Shown here: positions 22,376 to 31,665 of the stretch, one piece after another
How the letters are laid out: every line of letters starts with the position of its first letter
Numbering within the stretch: position 1 is the stretch's first letter
Assembly (NCBI GenBank): GCA_021774785.1
Contig: JAJFIQ010000028.1
Span: forward strand, 62,001-126,000
Reading direction: 5' to 3'
DNA from: Emcibacter sp.
GTDB taxonomy: Bacteria; Pseudomonadota; Alphaproteobacteria; Sphingomonadales; Emcibacteraceae
DNA length: 64,000 nt
Notes under the pieces: model-generated
Told to the model about the DNA's origin: nothing
Database searches by the model: none
The model's input: only the letters and a program-made list of their open reading frames with translations
Translations under genes and position numbers: made by a program

Positions 22376-23423
22376 TTCAGAAGCTATCGCCATAGAGGCT
22401 GCTTCCTGGGTGTTGCAGCTTGATAATGGTCCTTTAAGTACTGCAGATATGGATGAACTACGTGAATGGGCCGGGCGTAGCCCCGCGCATACCCAGATAC
22501 TGCGGGAATATGCGTCAGCATGGATCTCCATTGATGACGTCTTACATGAAGCAAACGAGGCAGAGAATGCCGCCTATAAATATTCATGGTGGTCTACGTT
22601 AGTTACTATATTCAATAAGCGGTTCTTCCATGTATGGGCCCCCATTTCGGCTGTACTTATTATCGTCCTCTATATGACACCGAGCTTTTATCTGGCACCG
22701 CCTGCCTCGCATATAGAGGCCACGGCGATTACCTATTCTACACAGATTGGCGAGCAGGCTCAGTTTAAACTTTCCGATGGATCAACAGTGCATCTGAACA
22801 CCAGCAGCATTGTGGAAGTAGAATACCAACGGTCAAAGCGGGTCATTCGCCTATTAAAGGGTGAAGCACATTTCGATGTCGCCCACGATCCTGCACGTCC
22901 CTTCGACGTTATCGCAAGTGAAAAGCAGATCACAGCCGTCGGAACAGCATTTGATATCAGGTTAACCGACTTAGGGGTGAATATAACCGTCACGGAAGGC
23001 ACCGTAATTGTTGCTCCGGCGCAACCCTCTACCATTCAGCCAAATGACCTGAAGAAGGGGGACGCCAAGATTCTAGCCATACTTGAGCCCAACGATAAAA
23101 TGGTGGTTGAAAGTGGGGATGTGACAATAGCAAAAGTAACTGAAAATATTATCGGCCGTCAGTTGTCATGGCGTGAAGGCGTTCTGATCTTTGAGGACGA
23201 TTCACTTTCTTATGTCATTAAGGAGGTTTCCCGTTACACAGATATTAAAATCATCCTGACGGATAACGATCTTGAAAATTTGCGTATTGGTGGATTATTT
23301 AAGATGGGTGAAATTCAGTCTCTCTTGCATGCGCTGGAACTATCGTTTGACCTGCAGGCTCATAATATAGATGAAAAGACTATCCAATTGTCTCATCGAA
23401 ACAATCCGACGGAAGGTAGTTAG
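22341..23423 (+). CDS. FecR family anti-sigma / transmembrane sensor
   Basis: N-terminal DUF4880-like AASWVLQLDNGPLSTADMDELREWAGRSPAHTQIL; FecR domain; overlaps sigma gene by 35 bp. Confidence 0.9.
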   Translation: MKDRPLYRKNFDSEAIAIEAASWVLQLDNGPLSTADMDELREWAGRSPAHTQILREYASAWISIDDVLHEANEAENAAYKYSWWSTLVTIFNKRFFHVWAPISAVLIIVLYMTPSFYLAPPASHIEATAITYSTQIGEQAQFKLSDGSTVHLNTSSIVEVEYQRSKRVIRLLKGEAHFDVAHDPARPFDVIASEKQITAVGTAFDIRLTDLGVNITVTEGTVIVAPAQPSTIQPNDLKKGDAKILAILEPNDKMVVESGDVTIAKVTENIIGRQLSWREGVLIFEDDSLSYVIKEVSRYTDIKIILTDNDLENLRIGGLFKMGEIQSLLHALELSFDLQAHNIDEKTIQLSHRNNPTEGS

Positions 23424-23663
23424 GCTATCCTCACAATCAAGCGTTTCATTAAGATATAGCTATTTAAACAATATTTTCGTGGAGTATATCGATTTGCCTG
23501 ACCTAAGTTATACCTAGGATAAAAGTCATTAATATTAGTTGTAAGGAAATTGCTCTTCTATAAAAATAAAGGAAAATCACTTTTTTAATTAACAAACAAA
23601 GAAAAACAATAAAAACTAAAGAACTTAAATAAATTAAATTTCTTTTGGAGGAAATCCACCCCA

Positions 23664-26600
23664 GTGAGCTCTTTATATTCAAGGTTACTGCAAAATGACT
23701 CACCTTCAGTGAAGTCTAAAATGAAGAGATTCAGCAGGCCCTGTTCTGTATGCCGAGTGGCCGTGTTTGCCATGATGGTTACAGCGAATACATATGTCTA
23801 TGCTTCACCTGGGGAGGAGAGGTCAGTCAGAATTAACCGCACAACTGCGGATAAGGCTTTGATTGATTTAAGCAGCCAATTTAATACATTGGTCCTATTT
23901 CCCGCAGATGTCGCAAAATATGTAAAGGTCAACAGCCTTGCTGGAGACCTGACGCTGCAGGCAGCTCTTGATGCGCTGCTATCTGGAACTGGCTTGATTG
24001 CACTTGTAACTGAAGACGGTGTTATTGCTATTAAAGCGATGCCCGAATTAATGAAACAAGTCAGGGAAAAGAAATTGAGATATTTTGGAGATTTAAAAAA
24101 TTCTAAATTAAAGCGTAATATGCTTGCTACCGCATCTGCGACAGTGCTTGCCACATCAGCCGGCGTTCATGCAAATGCTCAAACGGCAGAACAGGGTGCA
24201 GAAGAAAATGTAGCCTTCGAAGAAATTGTAGTTACAGGTATCAGGAAAAGTCTACGTGATGCCTCTAATGTAAAATCAGGGTCGCTTGGTGTTGTAGATG
24301 CTATTTCTGCTGAAGAAATGGGTAAATTCCCGGATACCAACCTCGCTGAATCACTTCAGCGTATTTCTGGTGTATCTATTGACCGATCCGGCGGAGAAGG
24401 CCAATTAATCACCGTCAGGGGTTTTGGGCCTCAATTTAATACTGTGCTTTTTAACGGACGGCAAATTGCCAGTGAAAATCTATCACGCGCTTTCAGTTTT
24501 GATACCATCGCTTCAGAACTGGTCAGTGGTATCAGTGTCCATAAAACTTCGATGGCCGGACTTCAGTCAGGGGGGGTTGGCTCAACAGTGAACATTACGA
24601 CGGCCCGCCCATTCGATATTGATGGTTTCAAAGTGGTGTTATCAGGTGCCGGTGCATACGAACAAAATGATGACAGTGTGCAGCCTCGCGTATCAGGCCT
24701 AATCAGTAATACATTTAATGATGGCAAGCTTGGGGTTCTTTTAGCGGCCTCTTATCAGAGGCGTGACACACGCCTAGATCAGGCACAGACTGATGGCTGG
24801 CTTGAAAATGTTGGTATCCCACAGTCTGAGTTAAATGGTGGTGCCGGTTTCGATGGCAATATTTTCTCGCCCAGAAACTTTGACAACAAAGTAACCTTTG
24901 AAGAAAGAACACGCACCAACGCCAGTCTGGTATTGCAATATGCCGCAACAGATAATCTTGAAATCACCGTTGATGGCCTCTATTCCGATTTTGATATTAA
25001 AACGGATACCACATCTTTTGGACATTGGTTTACAGCACCTAATATTGAAAATGCCGTGACAGACCAGAATGGTACTGTCATTGATCTTTTTCAGGAAAGA
25101 GGGCTTTCAACCGATTTCCACTCAAAGAAATTTGATCGCTTAACGGAAACATATGCGATTGGCTTTCGCGCCGATTGGGATGCGAGTGATTCACTTAATG
25201 TGGTATTTGATGCCAATTACTCATCCGCAGAAAGAGACGCAAATAACGGCGGTGGTGATCAATTGTCTTTGATTGGTTTTGCCAACCGTGTCAGATTCCA
25301 GAGTGATGATGCTATTTTGCCATATGTAAGTGGATTTGATACGGCTGATGCGGGCATTTTTAGTGGACAACAAGAAATAGATGGCGTCGCCTATCAGCCC
25401 GGTGTTACTCCTGATGGGGTGTCTGATTTTCTTGATCCTGCCAATAGTCGTGCTCATGTGATGTTGCGCCGTGGTTGGGCCGTCAAGGATGAAATTAAAC
25501 AGTTCAAAATTGATAATACATGGGATGAAGGCAAGACATCTGGGCTAATAGGTGTACGTTTTGGGGCAATGTTCAGTGAAGAAGAAAAAGCCCTGACACG
25601 TTTTGACAATGAAGGCGTTGGTATTCATTGTACATTCTGTGGCTTTCCTGACTTTCCAACGATTGATCCTAATTCCCAATTTATATTTGATGCCGGGGAT
25701 GACTTTCTAGACGGTGTCAGCGGAAATGAACGGCTGTTCACGCAATGGCTTGCCCATAACGGTGAAGATCAATTTGCTTTTGTTGAACAGGTTAGTGGCC
25801 TGAGTTTTGATGCCGTTAGAAGGGACAATTCCTTTGAAGTGACAGAAAAAACCTATGCGGCCTATGTTGATTTTGATTTTGCTGGTGCAATTGGTGATAT
25901 GCCGATTACCGTGAATGCTGGTGTACGCTTTGAAAAAACAGATGTATCCGTTGTTGGAACTCAGGCTCCTGTTCAAAGCCTGACCATTCTTGATGCCACT
26001 GAAATGTTAGCAGTCTTTGGGTCTGCTATACCTGCAAATGCTCAATCGTCTTATGATTCACTATTGCCCAGCCTGAATGCAAAATTGAATATTACAGACA
26101 ATCTGATTGCACGTTTTGCGGCTTCTCAAACACAAACCCGTCCAACGCTTACGAGTATGGCGCCAGTAACTGTCATTGGCACCACACGCCAAGGCGGCGA
26201 CTTAACAGCCACAAGCGGAAGCCCAGACCTGGAGCCATTTACATCAGATAACCTGGATTTCTCTCTGGAATATTATTATGGATTTAATAATTATCTTTCT
26301 GTGGGTGTTTTTAGAAAAAATGTGAACAATTTTATCGTAAATGGTACAGAGGAACAATCATTTGAACTTGCTGGTGGTGGGTTATTAACCGACCCGTCTA
26401 CTGGTACGGATGTTAATGCTGCGGATGCTGCGGATGAAGTTGCCATCTTTAGTGTAACGCGGCCATTCAATGGTGAAAGTGCTGTTGTACGCGGCATTGA
26501 ATTGGCGGCTCAGCATACATTTGGTGAAACTGGTTTCGGTGTAATCGCCAATGCGACGATTGTTGATAGTGATACTGAGCTTGACCCTGGTGATATCACG

Positions 26601-26933
26601 CAGATATTTGCCGTGACTGGCCTGAGTAATTCATGGAATGTTATTGGTTTCTATGAAAAGGGACCTTATCAATTCCGTGTAGCCTATAACTGGCGCGATT
26701 CATTCCTGCAATCGTTAACGCAGCTTAACGGGGATGGTGTGACATTTGTTGATTCATTCTATCAGATTGATCTTAGTGCAAGTTATGATGTATCAGAGAA
26801 TATTACTATTTTCTTTGAAGGTATTAATGTTACTGGTGAAATTGTGACTAAGCATGGGAGGTTCGAGAACCAGTTTTTGAATGCTGAAGACAGTGGAGCC
26901 AGATACTCATTAGGAGCGCGCGTTTCTTTCTAG
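23664..26933 (+). CDS. TonB-dependent receptor with N-terminal STN (secretin/TonB short N-terminus) domain
   Basis: STN-type region SSQFNTLVLFPADVAKYVKVNSLAGDLTLQAALDALLSGTGL; plug FEEIVVTGIRKSLRDASNVK...; C-terminal YSLGARVSF. Downstream of sigma/FecR. Confidence 0.93.
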   Translation: MSSLYSRLLQNDSPSVKSKMKRFSRPCSVCRVAVFAMMVTANTYVYASPGEERSVRINRTTADKALIDLSSQFNTLVLFPADVAKYVKVNSLAGDLTLQAALDALLSGTGLIALVTEDGVIAIKAMPELMKQVREKKLRYFGDLKNSKLKRNMLATASATVLATSAGVHANAQTAEQGAEENVAFEEIVVTGIRKSLRDASNVKSGSLGVVDAISAEEMGKFPDTNLAESLQRISGVSIDRSGGEGQLITVRGFGPQFNTVLFNGRQIASENLSRAFSFDTIASELVSGISVHKTSMAGLQSGGVGSTVNITTARPFDIDGFKVVLSGAGAYEQNDDSVQPRVSGLISNTFNDGKLGVLLAASYQRRDTRLDQAQTDGWLENVGIPQSELNGGAGFDGNIFSPRNFDNKVTFEERTRTNASLVLQYAATDNLEITVDGLYSDFDIKTDTTSFGHWFTAPNIENAVTDQNGTVIDLFQERGLSTDFHSKKFDRLTETYAIGFRADWDASDSLNVVFDANYSSAERDANNGGGDQLSLIGFANRVRFQSDDAILPYVSGFDTADAGIFSGQQEIDGVAYQPGVTPDGVSDFLDPANSRAHVMLRRGWAVKDEIKQFKIDNTWDEGKTSGLIGVRFGAMFSEEEKALTRFDNEGVGIHCTFCGFPDFPTIDPNSQFIFDAGDDFLDGVSGNERLFTQWLAHNGEDQFAFVEQVSGLSFDAVRRDNSFEVTEKTYAAYVDFDFAGAIGDMPITVNAGVRFEKTDVSVVGTQAPVQSLTILDATEMLAVFGSAIPANAQSSYDSLLPSLNAKLNITDNLIARFAASQTQTRPTLTSMAPVTVIGTTRQGGDLTATSGSPDLEPFTSDNLDFSLEYYYGFNNYLSVGVFRKNVNNFIVNGTEEQSFELAGGGLLTDPSTGTDVNAADAADEVAIFSVTRPFNGESAVVRGIELAAQHTFGETGFGVIANATIVDSDTELDPGDITQIFAVTGLSNSWNVIGFYEKGPYQFRVAYNWRDSFLQSLTQLNGDGVTFVDSFYQIDLSASYDVSENITIFFEGINVTGEIVTKHGRFENQFLNAEDSGARYSLGARVSF

Positions 26934-26952
26934 CTCTCTTAATTTTCTAATC

Positions 26953-26984
26953 AGCGCCGTCAGTTATTTCTGACGGCGCTTTTT
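26953..26984 (+). terminator. Rho-independent terminator
   Basis: Perfect 11-bp stem AGCGCCGTCAG-TTATTT-CTGACGGCGCT followed by TTTT. Confidence 0.85.
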
Positions 26985-27062
26985 GGGCTCTTGATGGGTG
27001 TTTGTGCGTGCCCTCAGAGCGTGATACAAAGCTAAGAAATTAAAGTTAAATAGGTGTACGTT

Positions 27063-28631
27063 ATGTCAGATGCCAATAACAGCTCAAAAAACTCTGCAAC
27101 CCGGTCAATTGTTATCGTTGGTGGTGGTGCCGCGGGCTGGATAACGGCAGGTATTTTAGCCGCTAAACTTCGCTCTGATACCGAGGGCAGCATACAGGTG
27201 ACATTAGTCGAATCACCAGATATAAAAATTATTGGGGTTGGTGAAGGCACATGGCCAACAATGCGCAGTACATTGCAAAAAATGGGTATTTCAGAAACAG
27301 AATTTATGAAATACTGCGATGCTACTTTCAAACAGGGTGCTAAATTCGCCAAATGGGTGGATGGCTCTGAAGAAGATTATTATTATCACCCCCTGATGTT
27401 GCCACAGGGTTTTCTAAAAATGGATCTTGCTCCCTACTGGCATAAGTATGCTGACAAAATTTCTTTTTCAGAAGCGGTTTGCTTTCAGGAACATATTTGT
27501 GAGCAGGGTCTTGCGCCTAAATTAATCACAACATCCGAATATGATTCCGTAGCCAACTATGCTTACCACCTGAATGCGGGAAAATTAGCTGATTTTTTAC
27601 AGAAGCACTGTAAGGAAAAACTGGGCGTTCATCATATTCTTGACAATGTTACGGAGGTTCGCCCAGCCCCCAATGGCGATATTACTGCCGTCGCCACCAA
27701 AAATAATGGCGATATAACCGGAGATCTTTTTATAGACTGTACCGGGTTTAAATCATTGCTTCTCGGGGAACATTATAGCGTCCCCTTTCTTGATAAAAGT
27801 GATATTTTATTCATTGATAATGCGCTGGCGGTACAGGTACCATATGACGATGAAGATAGTAAGATAGCTTCACATACTATTTCAACGGCCCAACAGGCCG
27901 GTTGGATATGGGATATTGGCCTAGGCACTCGCCGTGGTGTTGGTCATGTCTATTCCAGCCAACATACCAGCGAAGATGAGGCAGAACACGACTTGCGCAG
28001 TTATATCGGGGTAAAAAACAAAGATCTGATGATACGCAAGATACCAATTCGATCAGGCCACCGGAAAATATTTTGGAAAAACAACTGTGTCGCGGTCGGC
28101 CTGTCTGCTGGATTTCTTGAACCACTGGAAGCTTCCGCACTAGTTTTGATCGAACTGTCCGCCACTATGATCAGTGAGCAGTTACCCGCTGACCGTAATG
28201 TGATGGATATTGTCGCGAAACGCTATAATGAAATTTTTCTATACCGTTGGGACCGGATTATAGACTTTCTCAAGCTGCATTATATACTCAGCAAGCGTAC
28301 CGATAATAAATTCTGGAGCGATAACCGAGATCCCGACACCATACCAGAAAGCCTTAAAGATCTTATGAAATTATGGCAATATCGCGCACCCGGCGACATG
28401 GACTTCACCAGCAACAATGAAGTATTTCCTGCGGCCAGCTATCAATATGTCTTATATGGTATGGGCTTCAGAACAGACTTCTCACTCAGTCAGACACAAT
28501 TGACAGAGCAGGCTCAGGCAGATGATCTGTTTGGACGAAATATGCAGGCAGTCAAGCGGGCACTTGCAACTTTACCCAAGAACCGCGATCTGATCAAAAA
28601 ACTACACGAACACGGATTCCAATCAATATAA
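27063..28631 (+). CDS. Tryptophan 7-halogenase-like flavoprotein
   Basis: IVIVGGGAAGWITAG, VGEGTWPTM, KQGAKFAKW, GWIWDIGL, LEPLEAS motifs; ORF track start 27054, ATG at 27063 (MSDANNSSKN). Confidence 0.9.
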   Translation: MSDANNSSKNSATRSIVIVGGGAAGWITAGILAAKLRSDTEGSIQVTLVESPDIKIIGVGEGTWPTMRSTLQKMGISETEFMKYCDATFKQGAKFAKWVDGSEEDYYYHPLMLPQGFLKMDLAPYWHKYADKISFSEAVCFQEHICEQGLAPKLITTSEYDSVANYAYHLNAGKLADFLQKHCKEKLGVHHILDNVTEVRPAPNGDITAVATKNNGDITGDLFIDCTGFKSLLLGEHYSVPFLDKSDILFIDNALAVQVPYDDEDSKIASHTISTAQQAGWIWDIGLGTRRGVGHVYSSQHTSEDEAEHDLRSYIGVKNKDLMIRKIPIRSGHRKIFWKNNCVAVGLSAGFLEPLEASALVLIELSATMISEQLPADRNVMDIVAKRYNEIFLYRWDRIIDFLKLHYILSKRTDNKFWSDNRDPDTIPESLKDLMKLWQYRAPGDMDFTSNNEVFPAASYQYVLYGMGFRTDFSLSQTQLTEQAQADDLFGRNMQAVKRALATLPKNRDLIKKLHEHGFQSI

Positions 28632-28660
28632 TAAACTTTTCATAGGGAAAATTAGACATT

Positions 28661-29416
28661 ATGGCGCAACTAGAGGCCCTCAGCAAAATTCACCATCGGA
28701 ATATCAAAATTGATATGGCTGCCACAAAGAAGCAATGCGCGTATCAGAGAATGATGCCCGTTGTTATGAGTGAATTTCTTAAATTATCCATTCAGTATCC
28801 GATCCTTTTTACCAAAGACAGCGAAACCGGCCAATTTGTATGCGTGGTGCTTTTTGGATTTGAAGATGGTGAAAATTTATTTTGGCAAGATGGGGAATGG
28901 AGCGCCGTATATACCCCCCTCAACGTGAGACGGCAGCCATTTTTTATTGGCGAAAACGATCAAAAACAAAATGAAAAGGATCATGATTATATCATCTGCA
29001 TCAATATAGATGATGAAAGCGTGGATGAGAATACAGGGGAAGCAATATTTGATGCAACAGGCAAGGAAACAGAGTTTTTGACAACCATGCAATCTATTCT
29101 GGGCAGTTTGATAGATGGTGAAGCCCAGACCCGCAAATTCATTGATACACTATTGGACCTTAAACTTGTGACACCCATATCACTGGACATCACCTTTGCA
29201 GACCAGCAGGAAATTCGGGCTGAGGGCATGTATTCCATTGATGAAGAAAAGTTAGAAACCCTTGACAAAGATACGTTATTTTCGCTTCATTCCAGCGACT
29301 ACCTTAACCCCATCTATACTATGATTGCCTCTCTGGGGCAGATTTATGCTCTTATTCAGAAAAAAAATTCCCGGCTTGAACAGCCAAGTGCATGGCTTCA
29401 AAAAACAGAAGACTGA
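28661..29416 (+). CDS. SapC family protein
   Basis: AQLEALSKIHHRNIKID...VMSEFLKLSIQYPILFTKDSETGQFVCVVLFGFEDGENLFW. Confidence 0.85.
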   Translation: MAQLEALSKIHHRNIKIDMAATKKQCAYQRMMPVVMSEFLKLSIQYPILFTKDSETGQFVCVVLFGFEDGENLFWQDGEWSAVYTPLNVRRQPFFIGENDQKQNEKDHDYIICINIDDESVDENTGEAIFDATGKETEFLTTMQSILGSLIDGEAQTRKFIDTLLDLKLVTPISLDITFADQQEIRAEGMYSIDEEKLETLDKDTLFSLHSSDYLNPIYTMIASLGQIYALIQKKNSRLEQPSAWLQKTED

Positions 29417-29419
29417 CCG

Positions 29420-30121
29420 ATGCTGAATTTTCTCATAAACCCACAAATGCAAACCAAAGTGCATTATATCGGTCACGAACGGAATATGGTTATTCAAATT
29501 GATAATTTATTTGAACAGCCTGACGATCTTGTCACCTATGCCTGTGCCTCTCCTGAATTTAAACCAGTTTCTGACTATTATCCGGGTGTGCGGAAACCCC
29601 TGCCGGAATCTTATGGTGAAACCCTCATGCTCGCCATAGCTAACCCGATCCGGACCATATTTAATCTGGAACAAGACAGTATCCTAAAGGCTATTTTTTG
29701 CGAGTTACGTCTCACTACCTGTGAACCAAAAGAGCTGTTACCTATCCAGCGTATTCCCCATTTTGATACCAGCAATTCAAATCAATTTGCCGCTGTGCTA
29801 TATCTATGCGCCCCTCATTTTGGCGGGACATCACTGTACCGGCATCGCAGCACGGGCTTTGAAACAATTTCTGAAAAACGTTCTATAACCTATGCTAAAA
29901 CCCTTGAAAGAGAGGCACATGCGGTTGGACTTCCCAATCCTGAGTATATCAATGGCCACACCGCGCTATTTGAGCGAACTGCCAGTATTGACGCTCTGTA
30001 TAATCGCATTGTAATTTACCGTAGCAATCTCCTGCATTCGGGCAACATACAACCCCAGCACGGCTTGAGTGCCACGCCTGACAGAGGCCGTTTGACGGCA
30101 AACTGCTTCATCACTTTCTAA
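29420..30121 (+). CDS. DUF6445-like protein (2OG-oxygenase-type fold suspected)
   Basis: YYPGVRKPLPESY...IPHFDTSNSNQFAAVLYLCAPHFGGTSLYRHRSTGFE...YRSNLLHSG; typical partner of SapC/halogenase genes. Confidence 0.7.
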   Translation: MLNFLINPQMQTKVHYIGHERNMVIQIDNLFEQPDDLVTYACASPEFKPVSDYYPGVRKPLPESYGETLMLAIANPIRTIFNLEQDSILKAIFCELRLTTCEPKELLPIQRIPHFDTSNSNQFAAVLYLCAPHFGGTSLYRHRSTGFETISEKRSITYAKTLEREAHAVGLPNPEYINGHTALFERTASIDALYNRIVIYRSNLLHSGNIQPQHGLSATPDRGRLTANCFITF

Positions 30122-30140
30122 CGGTAAGGGCTTAAATTTT

Positions 30141-31163
30141 ATGATAAAAATAGGTGTAATAGGTTATGGCTTCTCCGCAAATACATTCCACCTGCCCTTT
30201 ATAAAACACGAAGAAAACCTCCAATTAGTATCCATAAGCACAAGTAAAGAGGATATGGTCAGGGAGAAATACCCCGATGTTCTCATCTATGATAACGCTA
30301 TGGATTTAATCCAGAAATCAGACGCCGAACTTGTGGTTATTACGGCCCCAAATGATGTTCATTACGACCTCGCCAAGATATGTCTAAACAATGGAAAACA
30401 TGTTATTTTGGAAAAGCCTATGGTGACATCAAGTAAACAAGGAGAAGAACTCTGCGCACTCGCAAAAGCTAATGGGTTAATCCTGTCAGTTTTCCATAAC
30501 AGAAGATGGGATGGTGACTTTCTTACAGTTAAAAAATTAATTGAAGATGGTTCTTTGGGCAAAATTCACTTTTTTGAATCTCATATCGACCGCTTTCGGC
30601 CAATTGCCCGGGACCGTTGGCGGGAACGAGCCGGACCCGGGAGTGGTATTTGGGTTGATTTAGGTGCACATCTATTGGATCAGACCTTAAGTCTTTTTGG
30701 ATCACCCGATGCAATTACGGCACGATGTCTGATATCACGGGATAATTCAGAAACAACTGATTATTTCCATGTGCTACTCCATTACTCAAATTGTGAAGTT
30801 ATCCTTCATGGCAGCTCTTTTTCCGCAGGCCCAAATCTACGGTTTCATCTACAAGGCACAAAAGGAAGTTTTATTAAATACGGACTTGATCCACAGGAGG
30901 AACAGCTCATAAAGGGATCATTACCTAATATGCCTGCATTTGGCCGGGAAGATGCTAATTGTTTTGGTGTGCTTTATACTGAAAAAGATAATATCATAGT
31001 CCCAACGGAAACGGGGTGTTATCAATCTTATTATACCGGAATTGCCAATGCAATTATGGGGAATTCAATAGTACCGGTTAGGGCTGAAGAAGCTGTTCAG
31101 GTCGTAAAGCTATTGGAGATTGCTGAACTAAGTAATCGTCTGGGAAAAACCATTCAAATATAG
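30141..31163 (+). CDS. Gfo/Idh/MocA family oxidoreductase
   Basis: IGVIGYGFSANTFHLPFI, VVITAPNDVHYDLAKICLNNGKHVILEKPM. Confidence 0.94.
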   Translation: MIKIGVIGYGFSANTFHLPFIKHEENLQLVSISTSKEDMVREKYPDVLIYDNAMDLIQKSDAELVVITAPNDVHYDLAKICLNNGKHVILEKPMVTSSKQGEELCALAKANGLILSVFHNRRWDGDFLTVKKLIEDGSLGKIHFFESHIDRFRPIARDRWRERAGPGSGIWVDLGAHLLDQTLSLFGSPDAITARCLISRDNSETTDYFHVLLHYSNCEVILHGSSFSAGPNLRFHLQGTKGSFIKYGLDPQEEQLIKGSLPNMPAFGREDANCFGVLYTEKDNIIVPTETGCYQSYYTGIANAIMGNSIVPVRAEEAVQVVKLLEIAELSNRLGKTIQI

Positions 31164-31366
31164 AACTCTTAGTACAATTTTTTAAAGCCATCTCACATAT
31201 CCGAAGTTTCGCTCCATGCAAAGAAGCTCTGCGGGATAAAACACCTGTTGCATTACGTCACTTAGCCAATCAAAATTTTGACCTAAATGATGTGCTATGA
31301 AGGTTGATGGATATATTAATTTTTGTATTTTACTTCCGCGTGATGAAGGCACAGGTAATTATGATT

Positions 31367-31389
31367 TTAAGAATTCTATAAATTCTTAA
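31367..31389. repeat. Perfect 9-bp inverted repeat
   Basis: TTAAGAATT-CTATA-AATTCTTAA in the intergenic region upstream of the MalT-like gene. Confidence 0.6.
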
Positions 31390-31527
31390 ACGTACCCACG
31401 AGCTCTGTTCGGATTATTAATATATGTACATTCAATACACTGGACTATACACTGGGCGAACGTTTCCCGACTGTGGATTCAAATGATAGCTCTATATAAA
31501 ACAATAGCTTGTAATAACAATGGCGGA

Positions 31528-31555
31528 GAAGGTCATAATCCCTTTCTCACCTCCA
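31528..31555 (+). repeat. Imperfect repeat of tRNA-Ser 3' end
   Basis: GAAGGTCATAATCCCTTTCTCACCTCCA against tRNA 19591-19618 GAGGGTTCGAATCCCTTCCTCTCCTCCA; 22/28 identical by eye, same orientation. Confidence 0.5.
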
Positions 31556-31665
31556 GAACTCCAAATCAATAAATGCCTTTATCATTTAATCTCCCATATG
31601 GGGGGATAATGTCATATGATATATAATATTATTGGGCAGTGCGGCAAAATAGGAACAGCAATTGT

